A DNA stretch of 64,000 nucleotides from Gammaproteobacteria bacterium (GTDB lineage: Bacteria; Pseudomonadota; Gammaproteobacteria; Enterobacterales; Kangiellaceae), in the NCBI GenBank assembly GCA_013373375.1, contig JABXHY010000019.1:1-64000 (forward strand), in the 5' to 3' direction. Made by a program: the position numbers and the translations under genes. Positions within the stretch are counted from its first letter, which is position 1. The number at the start of each line of letters is the position of its first letter. Positions 10,105 to 18,936 of the stretch are shown one piece after another. The notes below the pieces were generated by a model that was not told the DNA's origin, ran no database searches, and saw only the letters and a list, made by a program, of their open reading frames with translations.

Positions 10105-10570
10105 GAAAAAGAAGGTCTTAGTTTATCCCTCAATAACTCATTATCAAAGTATTTTGAGATCCGTTATAGGCGTTATTCTTTTCATCGGACTGATGCTAAT
10201 GATTGAGCTGGATGTTCTTCCTCCATGGGCTGACTTTTTAAACGATCGTCGAGGTTTTATTGGGGCACTGGAATTAATACTCTCCTTATTAAGTTTTCTT
10301 GCAGTCGCAGTAGGTTTGGACAAGTTGCTGTTTCCTTTATTAAAAAAGCTATCAAATAAAGATCCCATTCAACTGACCGATGAAGGAGTCAGATTTCATT
10401 ATCGAGGCAGCCATGCTGATGTTCGATTTAGTGATATGGAAAAAGTTACAAAACTTAAGGAGTCAGCGGGTTTCGATATTCATACTACTAATGGACAAGT
10501 AATCGAAATATCGGGTTATGCCGATATGAGTATTATTGAGCAGCACTTAAAACAAAAGTTATTGGACTAA
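10097..10570 (+). CDS. Small membrane protein with PH-like cytoplasmic domain
   Basis: 157 residues from ATG 10097, which overlaps the crotonase gene by 8 bases. An upstream in-frame start at 10055 would overlap by 50 bases and is less likely. Two hydrophobic segments (about residues 18-38 and 50-75) flank a short loop. A soluble tail of about 75 residues then shows alternating strand pattern (FHYRGSHADVRFSDME, IEISGYADMS), as in small PH-like or STM3941-type proteins. I do not know its function. Third gene of a coupled trio with CNNM and crotonase. Confidence 0.68.
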   Translation: MIEKKKVLVYPSITHYQSILRSVIGVILFIGLMLMIELDVLPPWADFLNDRRGFIGALELILSLLSFLAVAVGLDKLLFPLLKKLSNKDPIQLTDEGVRFHYRGSHADVRFSDMEKVTKLKESAGFDIHTTNGQVIEISGYADMSIIEQHLKQKLLD

Positions 10571-10592
10571 AAAAGCCGGGCAATGCCCGGCT
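10569..10592 (-). terminator. Rho-independent terminator of the PKD hydrolase gene
   Basis: Stem AGCCGGGC (10574-10581) pairs with GCCCGGCT (10585-10592) around a 3-base loop. The A-run on the left becomes the U-run on the minus strand. It lies 36 bases after the stop of the minus-strand hydrolase gene. Confidence 0.88.
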
Positions 10593-10627
10593 AAAGTTAT
10601 CATCATTATAATTATTTTTGTTGTTCT

Positions 10628-12856
10628 TTACTGCACTTCACCACTAAGCGATAAATCGCTGTAGTTGCTATAAGCTCTTACCATAACGTACCACTTGCCA
10701 GCGGCTGGGCTACCTACAGTAACCGTTTCGTTATTACCAGAGCGATATGGACGGTAATCATAAGTGTTAGTTGTAGGAGCTGCGCCGTATCGAACATAAA
10801 TATCGGCATCACCACCACCACCAAATATTCTAAACTCTGCTTGTGATGTGCCTGCACTTACATCAAGTACAAAGAGTTTCTGATTACCTGTAGTGCCAGA
10901 CAAACCCTCAATTACTTGACCGCTAACGAGAGGCGTTGCGCCATCATCAGTAATTGTGACAGTTTTGGTGACCTGGTCAGTCGCGCCTTTGTCGTCTGCG
11001 ATTGAAAGGGTAACGTTATAGGTGCCCGCACTATCATAAGTATGACTTGGGTTAAGGTCGCTTGACTCACTTCCATCACCAAAGCTCCATTGATAGCTCG
11101 CTACTTCGCCATCTGCGTCGCTGCTTTGATTGGTGAAGCTTACAGTGCTTCCTGAATAATCAAAGCTAAAGTCGGCTTCTGGTGGTAAGTTTTGACCAGC
11201 AACTTGATAGCTCGCACGAAGCGTTACACCACTAAATGCACTGTAGCCACGAATCATTATGTACCATTCACCGCTTTGAGGAGTGTCAATGGTTACTGTT
11301 TCGTTGTTACCGTTTCGATATGGACGATAATCGTAAGTGCTAGTAGTTGGTTCTGCGCCGTAGCGAATATAAATATCGGCGTCACCAGAGCCATCAGCAA
11401 TTTGGAAAACAAGGTTCGATGCATTTGCTGGAACCTGCATGAAGTAATCAAGTTCTTCGCCTCTGCCTGCTGATAGATTAGAGATGACAGAGTTATTTTC
11501 TAAACCACCTTCAATTTTTTGAACGGTAACAGGCATACTTTTAGTATCACTTAAACCGTCTTCATCGGTAACCGTCAAGCTAACATTGTATGTTCCATTT
11601 TCAGCATAAGTATGAACTGGGCTGGCTTGATTCGATGAAGAGCCATCACCAAAATTCCAGTCCCACGATTGGATAGTTCCATCGTTGTCGGAACTTGCAT
11701 CGCTAAACGATACTGACAGCTCATTAGCCACAAAACTAAAATCTGCCTCAGGAGCTTCAAGACCGTCAGAAACAGACACAACTTTGCTAACACTAGTCGC
11801 TTGGTTGTCGTCGTCGGTAACAGTCAGAGTGACATTGTAAGTCCCTGATGCTTGATAACTGTGGTTTGGATTTTGTTGTGAAGATGCATCACCGTCACCA
11901 AAATCCCAGCTGTAAGATATGATAGAGCCATCTTGGTCACTACTGTTGTCGCTGAAAGAAACACTCAACAAGTTAGTTGAAAAGTTAAAGTCTGCTGTTG
12001 GTGGGAAAGAAACGATTTCTTTGATCAACTCACCATCATTATTTGCAATAAGCTCTTGAACTTTTGCTCCGCCAGGGTAATAAGCTGGATTGGTCGATCC
12101 TGAGATCATATCCAATGCCCAGTTAACCGCGAAATCTTGTAAATAACTGACATTCTGATCAGTTGGTCGTCCACAGAAAAGAGAGCCTAAGCCGCCAGTT
12201 GAATCGCCCTCAGCATCAGTATGCTTTGAGTTTCTGGTTAATTTAATACCGACATAGCTTTCTGATAATGCTCTAAGTGGCGACAATGCATTATTGCTTG
12301 AGTTACAAGAACTAGAGTTAGCCAAAATGGATAGTACTTTTTTACCAGTGTCGATCAGCGCCTGGTTGTTTGGTTGCATACCATTATCTTTATCGACCGG
12401 ATCGTACATGATCAAGCCTTCAAGTTGGCCAAATCCTCGCTCAATGAGGCGTCCACTTGTGTAACTCATCATAAGTGCACCCGCAGAGTGGCCTGATAAA
12501 ACAAGCTTAGAAGGCAACTGATAGCCATTCGGTGGTGTTAATGGATTGTCAATTAAGTCATCGGCAATTTCGCGTGCAAGCGACCGGTTGCCTCCTGTGG
12601 AGTTGCTGTTAATGGTTAACACCATAATTCCATTATTCATAAAAGTCGTCGCTATGTGATCGAGGTGACTTTTATTTCTTTGGAAACCATGTTGTAGAAG
12701 AATCCAACCATCTGGTTGTCCATCTGGTAAGTACCATGTCGCTTGTCGACTGCCACCTAAATCAACCGATTGGTTGACTTTTTCTGCTGCCTCAAGCGGA
12801 GCGAGAAGGGCTGCCTGTATACACAAACATGCCCCCATCTGCATAAAACGTTTCAT
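10628..12856 (-). CDS. Secreted alpha/beta hydrolase with three PKD and two PPC domains
   Basis: 742-residue exported protein. A signal peptide (about 1-23) is followed by an alpha/beta hydrolase domain (about 28-270) with LLQHGF oxyanion segment and nucleophile elbow GHSAG (Ser124). D152 in YDPVD and H212 in SKHTD are candidate triad partners, by inference. PKD domains follow at about 285-363, 368-447 and 557-637, each with WxFGDG and a GTYNVTL strand. PPC domains at about 450-550 and 642-742 share the DADIYxRYG motif and are near copies of each other, also at the DNA level. PKD and PPC modules usually serve surface or polymer binding in extracellular enzymes; PPC tails are often cut off. 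The substrate (ester or polyester) is unknown. It is divergent from the hybrid kinase. Confidence 0.87.
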   Translation of the reverse strand: MKRFMQMGACLCIQAALLAPLEAAEKVNQSVDLGGSRQATWYLPDGQPDGWILLQHGFQRNKSHLDHIATTFMNNGIMVLTINSNSTGGNRSLAREIADDLIDNPLTPPNGYQLPSKLVLSGHSAGALMMSYTSGRLIERGFGQLEGLIMYDPVDKDNGMQPNNQALIDTGKKVLSILANSSSCNSSNNALSPLRALSESYVGIKLTRNSKHTDAEGDSTGGLGSLFCGRPTDQNVSYLQDFAVNWALDMISGSTNPAYYPGGAKVQELIANNDGELIKEIVSFPPTADFNFSTNLLSVSFSDNSSDQDGSIISYSWDFGDGDASSQQNPNHSYQASGTYNVTLTVTDDDNQATSVSKVVSVSDGLEAPEADFSFVANELSVSFSDASSDNDGTIQSWDWNFGDGSSSNQASPVHTYAENGTYNVSLTVTDEDGLSDTKSMPVTVQKIEGGLENNSVISNLSAGRGEELDYFMQVPANASNLVFQIADGSGDADIYIRYGAEPTTSTYDYRPYRNGNNETVTIDTPQSGEWYIMIRGYSAFSGVTLRASYQVAGQNLPPEADFSFDYSGSTVSFTNQSSDADGEVASYQWSFGDGSESSDLNPSHTYDSAGTYNVTLSIADDKGATDQVTKTVTITDDGATPLVSGQVIEGLSGTTGNQKLFVLDVSAGTSQAEFRIFGGGGDADIYVRYGAAPTTNTYDYRPYRSGNNETVTVGSPAAGKWYVMVRAYSNYSDLSLSGEVQ

Positions 12857-13341
12857 AAAACTGTCTCCATTTTGTTATTGAACAACAAGGTTGCTCTTTG
12901 TTTCGAAGTTTTAAATTGGTCCTCACTCAATTCTTGCGATTTGAGCGTGGGATAAACGTTAAAAGAAAAAATTGATTGATGTTTAACCAGAAGTCGCAAT
13001 AGGTTGTCAGAAGGTTTGAGAAAATTTTTTTACGCTTTATTAAATTGCCATATAAAGAATGTTTTAGAGATATTGCTTGTGCCGATAAAGTGCAAAAAGA
13101 GATGTTTGGTACAAAACGACAATGAATTGGTACTTATTGTCAACGATTCCTGAGATTCTCGCTTGAAAGTTCATCTGTATTCGTAATACTCGGTATCACT
13201 TTATCTAAAGTGTCAATTCGCATTTGCGACTTAGAAATAAATCACTTAGACAAAAGTGTAAATATTTACAGTTTTTTAATGTATGAAAATGGCTAGACTC
13301 GATGGTTAGCCCAATAACAACAACGTAAGAGTGTGACGATT
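12857..13341. other. Divergent regulatory region between hydrolase and hybrid kinase
   Basis: 485 bases with no ORF of coding character. It must hold the promoters of both genes. The only structure I find is a pair of 21-bp direct repeats at 13106-13147, listed separately. No convincing -35/-10 pair was recognised. Confidence 0.6.
13106..13147 (+). promoter_or_regulatory. Two direct repeats spaced 21 bp, candidate AraC-type operator
   Basis: Two adjacent 21-base units start at 13106 and 13127. Both begin TTGGTAC, share G-N-CAA six bases further on, and agree at 14 of 21 positions. Two half-sites in direct orientation two helical turns apart are the usual target of AraC-family proteins. The divergent gene at 13342 ends in an AraC-type DNA-binding domain, so autoregulation or control of the hydrolase is plausible but inferred. 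Confidence 0.45.
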
Positions 13342-16300
13342 ATGGGTAGGAACTGGATTTCTAAATTTTATTGTTTGCTGTTTGGCGTCTTGACTATACA
13401 ACTAGCAAGTGCCGAAACGGTACAAGAACGTTTTGAAATGGCTGAGGAAAAACAACTGGCGGATCCTCGCGGCGCTATTCGTTTGCTCGAAAAAAATGAA
13501 AATGCTTTTTTCAATGATGAAAGAGAATCTGCTTCCGTTCCTTTCAAACACTTCTTTTTATTGTTTCAACTTTACATAAAGATTGATCAGTACGATCAAG
13601 CTCAAGCTATTTATGAAAAATTAAACACAAAAACGGACTTTCATAATACTCATGCGGCATGGCTAGCGTTAATGGGAACTCAAATTGAGTTGCATCAAAA
13701 CAAAACCATGGCCAGCGATGAGCTAATGACGCCTTACTTAAATGATTATACCTGCTTAGAAGACCAAGCATTATCAATGTGGTATTACTATGTGCTTGGC
13801 AGTTTACAAGCCCGCTCTAACGAATACGCAGGTGCATTTTCAAGCCTTTCTAAAGCTGATGAACTTGCGACACAACTCAACAATAAAAATGTAAAAATAC
13901 AAATACAAGATCAACTCGTTATCCTTTACTACGAGCAACATCGCTATGACAAAGGATTGGACGCCAGTCAGGTCATGATGGATTTAGTAGAGGAAGTAGG
14001 CGATGAATATGGACGTTTAAGAGCACTCGTCAATTTAATGAATATGAATTATTTGCTCGCTGTTGAAGTGGCTGAATCAAACCCTGCAATGAACCATGAA
14101 AAGGATCCTGAGTATTTAAAACACTTCAATGCAAGTGTTACCTACAAAGAGCAGGTGTTAAAAATGGTTGATAGACTGGATTCAATTAATGCGAAAATTC
14201 GAGCATTGATATTTTTACAGAACCAGCAGTTGGCACAAGACGATATCGACGGAACGATTAAATACGCAAAGCAAACAATTGAGCTTGCTGAACAAAATGG
14301 TCGTATATACGAACGCGCGATTTCTCTCAATAACTTAGCAATTGGACTGATGTTCAAGGGAGAGTACGAAGAAAGTCGCAAGATTTTAAAGGAAGCAGAA
14401 GAATATTATAAGCAAACGGATAATAAGCGATCGCTATTGTGGATCCCGGAAGATTTATCAAAATCTTATGAGTTAGAGGGAGATTATAAAACGGCTTTAG
14501 ATTACTATAAAAAGTATAACACTAATGCCCATTTATTTTATCAAAATGCTAATCGAGAAAAAGTTATTGAACTGCAAACAAAGTTTGAAACGCAAAAGAA
14601 AAATCAAGAAATTGAAAACTTAAATCATCAAGCAGCTTTAGATGCAAAGCAGCTTGAAAAAGAACGCATGGGCCGTTGGTTGCTTATAGTTTGTTTGGTT
14701 GCTGTGTTTTTAATATCTATGACTTTGTTTGTTAAACGTAATAAATTGAATGCATTGCTTCGTAAGCAGCGTGCCTTAACTGAAGAAGTTGCAGAAATGG
14801 GAAAAGCAAAACAACGGTTTTTTGTTAATATTTCTCATGAGTTCAGGACAGCTCTTACATTATCGGTTGGAGCGTTAAGAGAGTTAAGCCAAGTTCTTAA
14901 TACCGAGCACGATCAATCTCGTTCAACCTTCGAAGTAGCTCTGAATAATAACCTTCATATGATCTCTCTTTTGAATGAAGTTATGATGATGGAGCGACTG
15001 GAAAATAATCAAATGCCGGTAAATGTAATGAAGATTGAGCCGGTGAAAATAATTGAAAGCGTAATGGAACGCTTCGAATCCTTGTTATCGAATAAAAACA
15101 TTTCTTTAAACTGTGCGATCGAGGATGTAGATGGTGAGATTTATTTTGATCCTTCTCATTTTGAAAAATCGTTTTGTAATTTGCTTTCAAATGCTGTGAA
15201 ATTTAGCCCGAAAAACAGTGAAATAAAAATAGAACTCATTAATCAATCTAATCGACTTATTGTTAATGTTATCGATAACGGGCCAGGTATTGCCGATAGT
15301 GAAAAAGGACTCGTGTTTAAGCGATTTTTCCAAGGTTCCGAGTCAATGAATAAAGCTCAGCCTGGTGCCGGAATTGGTTTGTCTATGGTGAAAGAACTCA
15401 TGATGTTACATCATGGAGAAGTCAACTTAATCAACAATGAAGCGGCAGGGTGCACCGGGACATTAACCATTATGAAAGGGAAGTCTCATTACGATAAAGA
15501 CTCAATTGTAATAAGAGAAGTGGATAACTCAAATGAACAGTCCGATTCTATAAATGTAGAGCTTGACAGAATAATGAGAACCGGGGCGAGTCAATTAAAT
15601 CACTTTGGAAATGATAAGAATCCCGCTGATAAAGAAGAGCTGGTAGATTCATTAAATCAAGCAATAATTGCAAAACCAATGATTGCTGAATCAAATGACT
15701 TGATCGAATCCGGGTCAGGCCAATCGCAAACAGGCCGTGCTAACATAGACAGCAAAGATAAAGCACACGATAATGAACAGCGTCCGGTTATTATGTTGGT
15801 GGATGATAATATCGGTATTCGCCATTTGCTGCGAAGTGCTTTGCAACAGGACTATCATATTGTCGAAGCAGAAAATGGGAAAGAAGCGTTGGTGCTAGCG
15901 CGTTCTTTACAGCCTGATTTAATTATTTCTGATATTTTAATGCCTGAACTTAATGGATTAGAGCTTACCCAGAAGCTTAGAGAGTGCCCTGAGCTGGCGC
16001 ACCTTTCGATTATATTACTAACCGCACTTGGCGAACTGAATGACACAGTTAAAGGTTTGAATAGCGGGGCGGATGATTACATCGTTAAACCGTTTGATAG
16101 TGAAGAGTTAGTGGCACGTGTTCGAAGTCACTTGACACAAAAGAAGAGATTGTCGAACAGTTTATATAAGTCTTTCGTGAAATCTCATCAGTCTCAGCCA
16201 AGCATTCGAGTGGTAGAGCAGCAGTCAGTTAAACGCTGTAAAAAGCTGGAAGCCATTATTTCTGAAAATCTAGGTCAATGTGAGTTTGATGTAGAGCAGA

Positions 16301-16569
16301 TGTATCAGTCGATGAATATGACTCGAAGTACTTTGTTCCGCTATACCAACAAAGTTTACGGATGCTCACCAAAGAACTTATTAAAAAAACGCCGACTAGA
16401 AGCATCTTATGAAATGCTACAAGAGCGACAGGGCTCTGTAAGTGAAATAGCTTACGCGGTCGGTTTCCAAAGTTTATCTTCGTTTAGTCGCGCGTTTAGA
16501 GAGCATTATCAGCAAGCTCCTACTCAAATTTCGGTACCTGAAAAGATGGCTATCGCGCAGAGCTCCTAA
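13342..16569 (+). CDS. Hybrid two-component protein: TPR sensor, histidine kinase, receiver and AraC output
   Basis: One-protein signalling system of 1075 residues. ATG 13342 is preferred to GTG 13333, which lies against the AAGAG site. Order of parts: signal peptide (about 1-25); periplasmic helical region with TPR-like repeats (about 30-420) and a coiled stretch (405-445); one membrane segment (about 446-464); HisKA with phospho-His in ISHEFRTALT (about H499); HATPase with N-box NAVKFSPKN, DNGPGI and GAGIGLSM (about 600-712); a 100-residue linker; receiver with VDDN and phospho-Asp in ISDILMP (about D864); AraC-type double helix-turn-helix (about 970-1062). The usual H-box Pro is Ala (RTAL). 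The layout resembles the hybrid systems of Bacteroidetes, but with a TPR sensor instead of propellers. Confidence 0.92.
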   Translation: MGRNWISKFYCLLFGVLTIQLASAETVQERFEMAEEKQLADPRGAIRLLEKNENAFFNDERESASVPFKHFFLLFQLYIKIDQYDQAQAIYEKLNTKTDFHNTHAAWLALMGTQIELHQNKTMASDELMTPYLNDYTCLEDQALSMWYYYVLGSLQARSNEYAGAFSSLSKADELATQLNNKNVKIQIQDQLVILYYEQHRYDKGLDASQVMMDLVEEVGDEYGRLRALVNLMNMNYLLAVEVAESNPAMNHEKDPEYLKHFNASVTYKEQVLKMVDRLDSINAKIRALIFLQNQQLAQDDIDGTIKYAKQTIELAEQNGRIYERAISLNNLAIGLMFKGEYEESRKILKEAEEYYKQTDNKRSLLWIPEDLSKSYELEGDYKTALDYYKKYNTNAHLFYQNANREKVIELQTKFETQKKNQEIENLNHQAALDAKQLEKERMGRWLLIVCLVAVFLISMTLFVKRNKLNALLRKQRALTEEVAEMGKAKQRFFVNISHEFRTALTLSVGALRELSQVLNTEHDQSRSTFEVALNNNLHMISLLNEVMMMERLENNQMPVNVMKIEPVKIIESVMERFESLLSNKNISLNCAIEDVDGEIYFDPSHFEKSFCNLLSNAVKFSPKNSEIKIELINQSNRLIVNVIDNGPGIADSEKGLVFKRFFQGSESMNKAQPGAGIGLSMVKELMMLHHGEVNLINNEAAGCTGTLTIMKGKSHYDKDSIVIREVDNSNEQSDSINVELDRIMRTGASQLNHFGNDKNPADKEELVDSLNQAIIAKPMIAESNDLIESGSGQSQTGRANIDSKDKAHDNEQRPVIMLVDDNIGIRHLLRSALQQDYHIVEAENGKEALVLARSLQPDLIISDILMPELNGLELTQKLRECPELAHLSIILLTALGELNDTVKGLNSGADDYIVKPFDSEELVARVRSHLTQKKRLSNSLYKSFVKSHQSQPSIRVVEQQSVKRCKKLEAIISENLGQCEFDVEQMYQSMNMTRSTLFRYTNKVYGCSPKNLLKKRRLEASYEMLQERQGSVSEIAYAVGFQSLSSFSRAFREHYQQAPTQISVPEKMAIAQSS

Positions 16570-16579
16570 AGAGCTCTGC
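16557..16579 (+). other. Strong hairpin overlapping the kinase stop codon
   Basis: Perfect 9-bp stem GCAGAGCTC / GAGCTCTGC with a 5-base loop that contains the stop TAA (16567-16569). No T-run follows, so it is not a standard intrinsic terminator. It could slow ribosomes or protect the 3' end. Confidence 0.4.
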
Positions 16580-16716
16580 TAATGCATTCAACGGATAATG
16601 TGAAGAGTCTTACTCAATAACAAAACGAAAACTTATTGGTAGTTAACCATGATGACATCGGTTATTTCACAAACACTCCAGGTGCGTGATAATGAGTAAG
16701 CTACCGTGAAAATGAA

Positions 16717-18849
16717 TTAATAACCCATCATGACTGAAATATAGGCTCGTCGTGGTTCTCCAACAAAATATCGATGTTCGCCAAACGCAAAGTCCGCTCG
16801 GTCGGCATAGTTCTCGTCTAGAGCATTTAATATTTTAAACGATAAATTGGCTTGACGACCGATGCTCCATTGTCCATTTAAGTTTAACAAAGTATGCCCT
16901 TCATACTGTTCGGTATTTTCTGGATTCAAATAGTAATCACCAATGTAACGCAGTCCAAAACCTAACTGAAAATCGTCATTCGGTTGCCAGTGAAGAATCG
17001 CTCCAGCGATGCGACGTGGAGCGGTATCAATATCATTGCCGTTAATATTATTCGTTGTTAGCTGACTGTTATTGGTATAAACGTGCTTAGCAAAAGTAAA
17101 GTGGGACTTGATAAGCCAGTTTCGATTTATTTCAAATTGACCATTCCACTCGATTCCTTTGTGTTCCGTCGTTGCATTGTACACCCACTCACGATCTGTG
17201 TTTTGATAGATGACGTTTGATTTATCCATAAAAAATAAAGTAACCATCTGTTGGTTTAAGCTTTTCTGCCACTTAAATGAAAGCTCCGCGGAGGATACTT
17301 TTTGCGCTTCTAACTCTGATGTTTGCTGGCCATTTTGCAATCGATAGAGCTCAGTTGCTTGAGGTGCACGGTAGCCTCGGTCAAGTTTTAAATAAGCTGT
17401 AGATTCACTTTCATTTAAAAAGCGATAAGTCGCAAATGCCGACGGTGTTTTAAACGAATCTGAGCGATCAGCCGGTCGTGTGTAACGGCATCCGCCAAAA
17501 CCACATGCACTGCCATCATCTTGGGTTCGACCATCTAACATTCGATTGTTGTAGTCATAATTTAAGTAGTCGAGCCTAATGCCTCCTGACACTTTTTGTT
17601 GATTACTGGATTCGAAATGCAGTGATGCTTGAGCGGCTAAATACTGACTATCAACCTTGAAGTCATATTGCTTTCCTGTGGGCAATACTTCATCGAGGAA
17701 TGGAATGCCTGAGTCGGTTGGACTGCTTTGAAACTGTTTTAAAAAAGCCTGATTAAACTCTGAGTCCAATCCAATTTGCCAATTCAAAGTAGATAGCTTT
17801 TGGGTTTCTGTTTCTGTTTCTGATTGGGTGTGGGATTGCAATTGCGACAGCAAGCCTGAGTAGTTAGCGATTATTCCAATACTCGTGTGGCCGTTTTGTT
17901 CTGTAGGTTGGCCTGGCAAAAAATGCATTAGAAAATCCATGTCGTTATACCTGAAATAGGGAATAATTTTCCAAAGGTAATTATCATTGTGTTGACTGCT
18001 ATGAATATTGCTCATCTCAGTTTGTATTCGAAGGCTTTTAGCCTCTCGGTAAGCTTCCGGAAATGGATTGCTAAAGCGATTTTCGTCAAGCTCGTAGGCA
18101 TTTTCGCCGGCCTGTAAATACCCGGCGGTTTCTTGATTAAGGTTGCTCAATGTTATTGTGGTGTGCGCTTGCCATTCTGACAAAGCTGTAAGCCACTCTA
18201 ATTGTGCTTTTTGTTGATCGTAACCACTGGCTTGTTTTACGCCACTGTCTTTTGTAAGGCTGGTTTTAGCGGCGACACTTTCATTTTTCCAAAGCGAGTC
18301 GAGTTGCCAATAGCCAAAATCTCCGCTGGTTGCTTTGATAAAATTTGAGTTAGAAAGTTCGGGTGATAGCTCGCGGGTGATTATATTAATAACACCATGG
18401 ACTGCATCTGACCCATAGAAGGCAGAATGTGTGCCACGCAATAATTCAACTTGGGTTGCTTGAGACATATAACTGTCAAACAATTGATTAACGTTACAAA
18501 AACCTTTTGCGCGCAATGGAACATTATTTTCCATCATTAAAAATTCTGCACAAGAGCCTGGCCCTGTAAAAACTGGAGAGCGAATCGCAGTGAGATGTTC
18601 CTGCCCATTTCCCTTGCTAATCCATGTGTTTGGAAATGCAATGTCGAGTTCGTTAAAGTGTTCCGCTGATATTTGCTTTAACTCGGTGTTGGTGAGCACA
18701 CTGATATTATTTTGAACTTCACTTATATCTTGAGGCAATCGTTCAGCGGTTACGACTATTGTAATTTCATTATCAACGGAGTCTTTCTGATTATTCGCAT
18801 TGCAGATAACAGAAAATAATAAAGTTAAACTTAAGGAAAAATATTTCAT
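16717..18849 (-). CDS. TonB-dependent outer-membrane receptor
   Basis: 710 residues with a signal peptide (cleaved near residue 18), a TonB-box-like ITIVVTAER start of the mature protein, a plug domain (about 30-150, with LRGTHSAFYGSDAVHGVINIIT) and a 22-strand-type barrel ending in aromatic Tyr. The plug has a Cys pair about 20 residues apart (GSCAEF and GFCNV), and the barrel a second pair in CGFGGC; both may be disulfides. The substrate is not known; no siderophore, cobalamin or sugar genes lie beside it. It is encoded convergently with the hybrid kinase, so a functional link is only positional. Confidence 0.9.
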   Translation of the reverse strand: MKYFSLSLTLLFSVICNANNQKDSVDNEITIVVTAERLPQDISEVQNNISVLTNTELKQISAEHFNELDIAFPNTWISKGNGQEHLTAIRSPVFTGPGSCAEFLMMENNVPLRAKGFCNVNQLFDSYMSQATQVELLRGTHSAFYGSDAVHGVINIITRELSPELSNSNFIKATSGDFGYWQLDSLWKNESVAAKTSLTKDSGVKQASGYDQQKAQLEWLTALSEWQAHTTITLSNLNQETAGYLQAGENAYELDENRFSNPFPEAYREAKSLRIQTEMSNIHSSQHNDNYLWKIIPYFRYNDMDFLMHFLPGQPTEQNGHTSIGIIANYSGLLSQLQSHTQSETETETQKLSTLNWQIGLDSEFNQAFLKQFQSSPTDSGIPFLDEVLPTGKQYDFKVDSQYLAAQASLHFESSNQQKVSGGIRLDYLNYDYNNRMLDGRTQDDGSACGFGGCRYTRPADRSDSFKTPSAFATYRFLNESESTAYLKLDRGYRAPQATELYRLQNGQQTSELEAQKVSSAELSFKWQKSLNQQMVTLFFMDKSNVIYQNTDREWVYNATTEHKGIEWNGQFEINRNWLIKSHFTFAKHVYTNNSQLTTNNINGNDIDTAPRRIAGAILHWQPNDDFQLGFGLRYIGDYYLNPENTEQYEGHTLLNLNGQWSIGRQANLSFKILNALDENYADRADFAFGEHRYFVGEPRRAYISVMMGY

Positions 18850-18936
18850 AAATATTCTGGGTCTTTTTCTTGTCGATCGGGAACTTAAAAAGATGTATAC
18901 GACTGTTTGTCTACTTTAGCTAAATTTAATACTGTA

